Positions 1 to 4,459 of a stretch of 7,213 bases of DNA are shown here, one piece after another. The DNA comes from Chlamydiota bacterium (lineage in GTDB: Bacteria > Chlamydiota > Chlamydiia > Chlamydiales > Rhabdochlamydiaceae): contig JABEVM010000103.1 in assembly GCA_013041585.1 (NCBI GenBank), positions 1 through 7,213 of the forward strand, read 5' to 3'. Position 1 is the stretch's first letter; the number at the start of each line of letters is the position of its first letter. The position numbers and the translations under genes were made by a program. The notes under the pieces were generated by a model. That model did not search any database. It was not told the DNA's origin and saw only the letters and a list, made by a program, of their open reading frames with translations.

Positions 1-641
1 ACCTTAGATTCTATTTCACTAAAACCTGCATCTTTTAACAAAGAGATGTACTTATCTTTAGTAAAATAAATATTCGGATTTTTAAATTCAGGTAAATGAA
101 GCTTCCATTTTTCTGATTTTGATAATTTTTCATTTAAACTTAAGAAGTCATTCGAATTTTTCTCAGCAACGACAAGCAGAAATTTTCCTCCTGATACAAG
201 ACTTTTATGAATATTTTGAAGAGCTGTTTCTTGTTCTAACACCCAATTAAGGCAACAAAATGAAGTAACTAAATCAAACTTGTTTTCGAGGCGCGAAGCG
301 ACTATATCTTCCTTCACAAAAGACAAGTTAGGGTAGTCATGAAGTTGAAAATTTGTAGAAGCTTCTTGTATCATATTTTGAGAAATATCGAGGCCAATAA
401 CCGAACCATTAGGCACTTTATCTTTCGCAATAAGGGCTGTAATTTTTCCATCTCCACATCCTACATCGAGGACATATTCATTTCCGTTCCAAGAGTAATG
501 GTTAATTGCCTCAGTCGCCCAAACCCATTGTATGCTAGAGTTTTTACTATACGCTTTTGCATCTTCAATCCCTGCTCCTTCCACTATTGAATAAGCTGCA
601 AGAAAGGTGAGCAAAATAGCCAAGAGATTATATTTTCTCAT
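1..641 (-). CDS. Class I SAM-dependent methyltransferase with N-terminal signal peptide (partial, C terminus outside window)
   Basis: This gene reads leftward from an ATG at 639-641 and is still open at position 1, giving 213 codons. A Shine-Dalgarno AAGGA (complement of 649-653) lies 7 bases before the start. Residues 57-65 read VLDVGCGDG, the glycine-rich SAM-binding motif I of Rossmann-fold methyltransferases. The acidic residue after strand 2 is Asp85 in GLDIS, a motif II-like FDLVTSF lies at 122-128, and SGGKFLLV follows at about 150-157. The layout resembles the trans-aconitate/juvenile-hormone-acid methyltransferase type (Methyltransf_11/25 folds), but the substrate cannot be told. Residues 1 to about 20 are Met-Arg-Lys followed by a hydrophobic stretch and then small residues, as in a Sec signal peptide. 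That is unusual, because SAM is a cytosolic cofactor, so the enzyme may act outside the bacterial cytoplasm, for example in the host cell. The fold call is firm, export is likely, and the substrate is unknown. Confidence 0.85.
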   Translation of the reverse strand, partial: MRKYNLLAILLTFLAAYSIVEGAGIEDAKAYSKNSSIQWVWATEAINHYSWNGNEYVLDVGCGDGKITALIAKDKVPNGSVIGLDISQNMIQEASTNFQLHDYPNLSFVKEDIVASRLENKFDLVTSFCCLNWVLEQETALQNIHKSLVSGGKFLLVVAEKNSNDFLSLNEKLSKSEKWKLHLPEFKNPNIYFTKDKYISLLKDAGFSEIESK

Positions 642-679
642 AAGCAGATCCTTAAATTAGATCGTTATAGATAAAATCC

Positions 680-704
680 AAGGCTTAAAATAAATGAAAG
701 CCTT
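680..704. repeat. Short inverted repeat in the gap between divergent genes
   Basis: AAGGCTT at 680-686 is the exact reverse complement of AAGCCTT at 698-704, with an 11-base loop. It lies in the 269-base gap between the minus-strand methyltransferase (start at 641) and the plus-strand small membrane protein (start at 911). No T-run follows on either strand, so it is not a good intrinsic terminator. It could be an operator or have no function. I see no convincing gene or sigma-70-type promoter elsewhere in this gap. Confidence 0.25.
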
Positions 705-910
705 TGAGCGAAGCATCGTAAGGGTGAGTTTTTTATTTTTCTAGAAAATTGTATATGAAAACAACGCAGTCCAGAAGATTACATTGAAGATATGTAAAAC
801 TAGAAATGAGAGAAATTATTATGTGTTTCCAATTTTATAAATTAAATTATTCTTTACTACTTATTTTCTATCTAGTAGAAAGAAATTTTACACCTTTATA
901 AGGAGATGAT

Positions 911-1198
911 ATGAATCTTAAGAGAATTATCGGTCTAGTCATACTTGTTGTTGGTATTATTGCAACTGGTATGGGATTTCATTACAAGGGTCAGCTGGAG
1001 TCAGCTAAGGGAGAAGTTGGGATGCTGTCAAAGCCTTTTTCTAAGAATCCATTTGGTGAAAAAGCGGGTAGTATGATGGAAGCGAAGATTGGCGAGTATG
1101 ATGTTCCGGTGGCAGTCATGTTATATGGCGGAATCGCCTTGATCGTTGTGGGCGGCGGAATGCTCGTTTGCTGCAGATGCAAGAAGAAAAGAAAGTAG
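911..1198 (+). CDS. Small two-segment membrane protein, DUF3185-like, function unknown
   Basis: The gene encodes 95 residues and has a strong Shine-Dalgarno AAGGAG (900-905), 5 bases before the ATG. Two hydrophobic segments, about residues 6-23 and 66-86, flank a polar loop of about 40 residues containing KPFSKNPFGEKAG. The C terminus is a cytoplasmic-looking tail with Cys87, Cys88 and Cys90 and then KKKRK. By the positive-inside rule both ends should face the cytoplasm. The first segment (IIGLVILVVGII) and the glycine-rich second one resemble small DUF3185-type bacterial membrane proteins, but this is pattern memory and not a search. The loop is too long for the closely paired hydrophobic lobes typical of chlamydial inclusion membrane proteins. 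No partner is evident. The next gene starts 91 bases downstream on the same strand, with no clear terminator between them, so co-transcription is possible. Confidence 0.72.
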   Translation: MNLKRIIGLVILVVGIIATGMGFHYKGQLESAKGEVGMLSKPFSKNPFGEKAGSMMEAKIGEYDVPVAVMLYGGIALIVVGGGMLVCCRCKKKRK

Positions 1199-1254
1199 AC
1201 TTTCTTAGCTTGTTTCTCGGAAAAAGCCCCCTTTTAAGGATTTACTAACCACTC

Positions 1255-1278
1255 GGAAAAATAGGTAAGCCTATTTCC
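1255..1278 (+). promoter_or_regulatory. Hairpin in the leader just upstream of the epimerase start
   Basis: AAATAGG (1259-1265) pairs exactly with CCTATTT (1270-1276) around a 4-base TAAG loop. GG at 1255-1256 can extend the stem with CC at 1277-1278 across a two-A bulge. The hairpin ends 11 bases before the first possible epimerase start, so it could influence ribosome access. No T-run follows, so it is not a typical terminator for the gene upstream. The ten-base string CTCGGAAAAA occurs at 1216-1225 and again at 1252-1261, overlapping the left arm. The structure is visible in the sequence, but a regulatory role is only inferred. Confidence 0.3.
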
Positions 1279-1289
1279 AGGCCTTACAA

Positions 1290-2387
1290 ATGGAGACTAT
1301 GGCTCAAAATCAAGATGTTGTTATTGTCACGGGAAGCTGCGGTCGCATTGGAGCCAGTTTAGTTCGTAGGCTTGGAGATGAATTTCGTATTGTTGGTTTT
1401 GAACTTTTAAAGGCTTTATATGCTTCGGCAAATGAAGAATTAGTTCCTGTAGATATTTCCTCTGACGAGAGTGTAAAGCAGGCCTTTAACCATATCAGAC
1501 ATTTTTATGGAAATCGCATAGCATGTGTTGTACATCTAGCTGCATACTATAGCTTTTCAGATCAAAAGTATGATAATTATGAAAAGATTACTGTCGGCGG
1601 CACAAGAAGACTTTTAAAAGAACTGCAAAACTTTGAAGTCGAGCAATTTATTTTCTCAAGCACCATGCTTGTGCATCCTCCGTGTGAGACGAATCAAAAG
1701 ATAACAGAAGATTCTCCTTTAGTTCCTAGATGGGCGTACCCAAGATCAAAAATAGAAACAGAAAAGCTAATTCACGAAACTCGGGGTAAAATTCCTACAA
1801 CGATCCTGCGTATTGCTGGGGTGTACGATGATATGTGTCATTCGATTCCTATTTCTAACCAGATACAAAGGATATATGAAAAGCAGCTGACAAGCCGGTT
1901 TTTCCCAGGCAATCTTTCTCATGGGGCCTCCTTCATGCACATGCAAGATCTTGTAGAAGCGATCTACATGACGATAAAGCGTAGAAAAGAGCTGCCAGAA
2001 GAACTCACCCTTCTTTTAGGAGAGCCAAGAACTCTTAGCTATGAATACTTGCAAAAGAAAATAAGTTCTTTACTTTTTGGAAAGGAAATCACGACATACC
2101 CTATTCCAAAAATTCTTGCCTGTATAGGAGCATGGATGCAAAACCATACTCCTCTTATGCCAAAATCTTTTATCCAACCCTGGATGATCAATCTCGCAGA
2201 CGATAATTATATTATGGATATCAGCCGAGCTAAGAAAGTACTTGGATGGGAACCAAAACACTCTTTGGATGCAACCCTTCCAATCATGATCGATGCTTTG
2301 AAAAAGGATCCGATTACCTGGTATAAACAAAATCAACTTGTACTTCCTAAAAAAATGCAAAGGACTTCTACAAGTAGACAGATATGA
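1290..2387 (+). CDS. NAD(P)-dependent epimerase/dehydratase (extended SDR family)
   Basis: This is a 365-residue soluble oxidoreductase of the NAD-dependent epimerase/dehydratase family. The dinucleotide-binding TGSCGRIG (residues 14-21) follows the first beta strand and fits TGxxGxxG. Further landmarks are the acidic VD at 54-55, HLAA at 82-85, SST at 123-125, the catalytic pair Tyr150-Lys154 in YPRSK, and the C-terminal LGWEP (318-322) common in nucleotide-sugar epimerases and dehydratases. All catalytic landmarks are present, so it should be active, but the substrate (nucleotide sugar, sterol-like or other) is not evident. The start is ambiguous. ATG 1290 has only a weak AGG upstream, while ATG 1299 (three codons later, MAQNQ...) has GGAG at 1292-1295 spaced by only 3 bases. 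The stop TGA overlaps the ATG of the next reading frame (ATGA, 2384-2387), a sign of translational coupling to the now broken SPW/VKOR-type gene downstream. Confidence 0.9.
   Translation: METMAQNQDVVIVTGSCGRIGASLVRRLGDEFRIVGFELLKALYASANEELVPVDISSDESVKQAFNHIRHFYGNRIACVVHLAAYYSFSDQKYDNYEKITVGGTRRLLKELQNFEVEQFIFSSTMLVHPPCETNQKITEDSPLVPRWAYPRSKIETEKLIHETRGKIPTTILRIAGVYDDMCHSIPISNQIQRIYEKQLTSRFFPGNLSHGASFMHMQDLVEAIYMTIKRRKELPEELTLLLGEPRTLSYEYLQKKISSLLFGKEITTYPIPKILACIGAWMQNHTPLMPKSFIQPWMINLADDNYIMDISRAKKVLGWEPKHSLDATLPIMIDALKKDPITWYKQNQLVLPKKMQRTSTSRQI
1292..1295 (+). promoter_or_regulatory. Possible ribosome binding site deciding the epimerase start
   Basis: GGAG at 1292-1295 overlaps the first candidate ATG (1290-1292) and lies 3 bases before the second one (1299-1301). 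If it is used, translation starts at 1299 and the protein has 362 residues. The spacing is short for a Shine-Dalgarno, so the upstream start cannot be excluded. Confidence 0.35.
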
Positions 2388-2488
2388 ATAAAAGTGTTTC
2401 ATTTCATGCAGCCATTCGGAAGAAACATTATGAAACGTTGTGGACCTGCTTTATCAACATATTTCTCGGGGCTTGCAGCAGGTTGTAA
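2384..2488 (+). pseudogene. N-terminal remnant of an SPW/VKOR-type membrane protein gene
   Basis: An ATG at 2384 overlaps the epimerase stop (ATGA) and opens 34 codons ending at TAA 2486-2488. Residues 11-29, beginning IRKKHYETLWT, align without gaps with residues 25-43 of the intact minus-strand 458-residue protein (IRSHNYKTLWT...). By hand count 9 of 19 positions are identical, including the Tyr, the TLWT block and the Asn in the first membrane helix. The homology ends in the middle of that helix, after FLGA, and the frame then runs into a stop. This is the start of a plus-strand homolog whose C-terminal part is found at 4110-4448. The ATGA junction is what one expects of a coupled operon gene, so it is probably the remains of the epimerase's original partner. 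It could still be translated as a 34-residue peptide, but that product would lack any complete domain. Confidence 0.68.
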
Positions 2489-2517
2489 AAGAAAATGGTT
2501 TTATACCGAAACAACCT
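2480..2517. repeat. Inverted repeat at the junction between the N-terminal remnant and the inverted gene
   Basis: AGGTTGT (2480-2486) is exactly complementary to ACAACCT (2511-2517), with a 24-base loop. It spans the point where homology to the plus-strand remnant ends, and it ends 4 bases from the stop codon of the minus-strand gene (2522-2524). No T-run follows on either strand, so a terminator role is doubtful. It may be chance, or a scar of the rearrangement. I found no obvious copy at the other junction (3899-4109). Confidence 0.25.
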
Positions 2518-2521
2518 CTAG

Positions 2522-3898
2522 CTATTTTATAAATTTGTCCCAGGAAGCATATCGTTCTACGATGACTCCTTTTGGTATCGAGACAATAATCAATAAAACA
2601 GCACTGGCGATACCGCTAATCAATATTGCTGTAGATCCCGATGAAAAGATAAGAGTCAGTATAAACACTATCACCCCAGCAATTACATTAACAAAGCGTG
2701 CTGTTCGAGTTACTTCAGCTGTAGCAACCGCAGCTACAGTAACTATAATTGCTCCCATCCAATGATCGCAATCAGCGCTCTCGATAGTAAAAGGCAAGAT
2801 ATTCGGTCGCGCCATTAACCACACGCCAACAATAGCCTGCAAAATTATAAACCAAGGCAACGAAATTCCCTGATAACTAGCTGTCCAACGTTTTCTAATG
2901 GACCAACGGGTACGATCTGGATCTTTACCATCGTAGCCAAGTGCATTGCCGCCTAACCAAAAAAATGGCCAGAACTTTTTCTTTTGTTTATAGGCCGACA
3001 CCAAAAATTGTCCTACTGCTATAGACTCATGCACTGCTAAAGGCACAGAAATTAATAATGCAGCAGCATTAATTAAACAAAATCCGCACCAGGCGCCAAC
3101 GACAACCGGCTGCATAATAACTAATAATATACTTACTGCACCTAAAGGTAGAACAAGCAGAACAAACGAAACTACAATGAAAGGGGCAGTACGCCAGCGT
3201 GCACGATTACCCATAAAACCTATCAGCACTTCCAACACATAAGCAACTGCACCAAAACCAGCATCAGAAATAGGAAAAGATCTCGATAATGCAGAGCCTG
3301 TCACTCTATCAGAGCCGTCACCAAAAAATGGATCCCATACATGAGGTATATAACCTAGCTGATGAGCTGCTAAATATCGCGAGAGGAAGAAGCCAATCAG
3401 TGCTAGAGCAATGCCAAGCCAACGCCTAATCCATGAGGAAGGATTATATGACCAGCCAGGAGGTTTGTCTGGTCCAGATAATTCTATACCAGCCCGCCCT
3501 GGCAATCCGGGGATAAGTACAGAAAATGCTATGAATAAGCAAGCTATTAATGTATCGACCAAATAAACAGCAGGGGTTGGCGACCAATATATAAGTGGTG
3601 CAAGCAATAACCAAAACGCTACAGCAGATGTACCCCACCTGAGCCAAGTGAGTCGAGGAATGAATGCTATTATTTCTATAAGAATAACAGTGATACCAGA
3701 GATGATATCACTCTTCCTTAAAGCATCGCTCTTATAATTTAAAAGAAAAGGCTGGCTGATGAGCCATATCGCCAATATGCAATTAAATACATAGGTCCAA
3801 AGCGTTTTATAGTTATGACTCCTTATTTCCTCTAAAAACTGCTGCGCGTTCTTGCCTGTCGCTTCTCTAAAATTTTGAATGTCAACTTGATTAACCAT
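2522..3898 (-). CDS. Polytopic membrane protein: SPW repeat, VKOR-like domain with CxxC, SPW repeat
   Basis: The protein has 458 residues and about a dozen hydrophobic segments, so it sits in the inner membrane. Residues 31-130 form an SPW-type repeat region (helix ending LISQPFLL at 46-53, then LLLAPLIYWSP). Residues 155-302 resemble the vitamin K epoxide reductase (VKOR) family, with the redox motif WCGFC (Cys271, Cys274) inside a membrane helix. Residues 345-458 form a second SPW-type unit (SLPWFII, then GVWLMARPNIL). VKOR homologs pass electrons between quinone and thiol oxidoreductases. Here the expected loop cysteine pair is absent: the matching stretch reads GDGSDRVTGSALSRSFPISD. The only other cysteines are at 40, 120 and 377, so classical VKOR activity is uncertain. 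The start is ATG 3896-3898, with GGGGA (complement of 3905-3909) 6 bases upstream. It is convergent with the epimerase and lies inside a broken plus-strand homolog. Confidence 0.82.
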   Translation of the reverse strand: MVNQVDIQNFREATGKNAQQFLEEIRSHNYKTLWTYVFNCILAIWLISQPFLLNYKSDALRKSDIISGITVILIEIIAFIPRLTWLRWGTSAVAFWLLLAPLIYWSPTPAVYLVDTLIACLFIAFSVLIPGLPGRAGIELSGPDKPPGWSYNPSSWIRRWLGIALALIGFFLSRYLAAHQLGYIPHVWDPFFGDGSDRVTGSALSRSFPISDAGFGAVAYVLEVLIGFMGNRARWRTAPFIVVSFVLLVLPLGAVSILLVIMQPVVVGAWCGFCLINAAALLISVPLAVHESIAVGQFLVSAYKQKKKFWPFFWLGGNALGYDGKDPDRTRWSIRKRWTASYQGISLPWFIILQAIVGVWLMARPNILPFTIESADCDHWMGAIIVTVAAVATAEVTRTARFVNVIAGVIVFILTLIFSSGSTAILISGIASAVLLIIVSIPKGVIVERYASWDKFIK

Positions 3899-4109
3899 CG
3901 CAAATCCCCAAGACTCAATAAAGTCTAAAGCAGTTCCCTCAATATTTAGAATTGGAATGGTTTTGAGAATTTGCGTCTATAATAAAGTGATGTCAGAGTT
4001 GTAATGACAATGAAGAGTGTCCAAGTGGTGATGTTGGGAATGGTGAAATGAGAAATATCTGGCTAAGGAGCCCTGCCAAGGCGAGAGCCTGGAGGAGAAA
4101 AGAGCAATC
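3899..4109. other. Gene-poor junction between the inverted gene start and the C-terminal remnant
   Basis: These 211 bases hold the upstream region of the minus-strand membrane protein gene and, at the right end, possibly decayed coding sequence of the broken plus-strand homolog. In one plus frame near 4070-4106 the reading GALPRREPGGEKS weakly recalls the stretch before the second SPW unit of the intact protein (NALGYDGKDPDR), but stops interrupt that frame. TATTAT (complement of 3979-3984) could be a -10 element for the minus-strand gene. The nearest -35-like TTGTCA (complement of 4005-4010) is 20 bases away, so the promoter is unconvincing. Confidence 0.35.
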
Positions 4110-4448
4110 AATCCCCTGAATTTACTTTTTACAGTCGCTTTAGGTGGGCTACTGATTGCAGCTCCTGGTTTGTTTGGAATCACAGGTAAGCTTGCAGATC
4201 TCGATCCTATTTTAGGCGCACTAATCGTTACAGCTTCCATCATAGCTATGGCGGAAGTTATTCGCAGTGCAAGATATGTTAACCTGTTATTTGGAGTCGC
4301 AGTTCTCCTCTGCAGCCTGGTATTTGGAGAAAAGACTTTACCCGTACTTTTTTTTCACATAATTGTATGCGGACTTTTACTTATCCTTACTTTTCCAAAA
4401 GGAAAAATTTTGGAAAAATATGGAACATGGCAACACTTTATCCGCTAA
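4110..4448 (+). pseudogene. C-terminal remnant of an SPW/VKOR-type membrane protein gene
   Basis: This is an open plus-strand frame from about 4110 (NPLNLLF...) to TAA 4446-4448. It matches the second SPW unit of the intact minus-strand protein. The last 76 residues align without gaps with residues 383-458 there, and 32 are identical by hand count, including AEV, AR, VN, PKG and a terminal W..FI. Three to four hydrophobic segments are visible. There is no ATG start. The frame continues upstream only to a stop at 4044-4046, and a Shine-Dalgarno-like GGAGGAG (4091-4097) is not followed by a usual start codon at the right distance. TTG 4170 would give a 92-residue protein. Just upstream, another frame reads QSIP and then TGA (4117-4119). 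One extra G there would restore SIPWNLL in one frame, as in the SLPW of the intact protein, so a one-base deletion is likely. Its stop is 11 bases from the topA stop. A small expressed membrane protein is the alternative. Confidence 0.62.
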
Positions 4449-4459
4449 CTTTTTACGAA

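Noticed and set aside
821..901. 26-codon plus-strand frame (MCFQFYKLN...) ending just before the small membrane protein gene
   Set aside because: It has no proper Shine-Dalgarno, an AT-rich composition and no recognisable features, and its stop falls on the ribosome binding site of the next gene. A leader peptide cannot be excluded but is not supported.
2394..2765. Long open plus-strand frame of about 123 codons over the end of the SPW/VKOR gene
   Set aside because: Most of it is antisense to the intact minus-strand gene, and it is out of frame with the homologous N-terminal remnant that starts at 2384.
3977..4010. Promoter for the inverted membrane protein gene (TTGTCA and TATTAT)
   Set aside because: The spacing is 20 bases and alternative pairs have poor matches. 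AT-rich DNA gives such hits by chance.
4391..4406. TTTTCC-AAAA-GGAAAA hairpin near the end of the C-terminal remnant, considered as a topA terminator
   Set aside because: It lies in sequence encoding the conserved PKG region, and no T-run follows it in the topA direction.
2384..4448. Transposon or integron explanation for the inverted gene
   Set aside because: No transposase, integrase, target-site duplication or matching terminal repeats are visible. The only shared strings found between the junctions were short, such as GCTTGCAG at 2471 and 4190.
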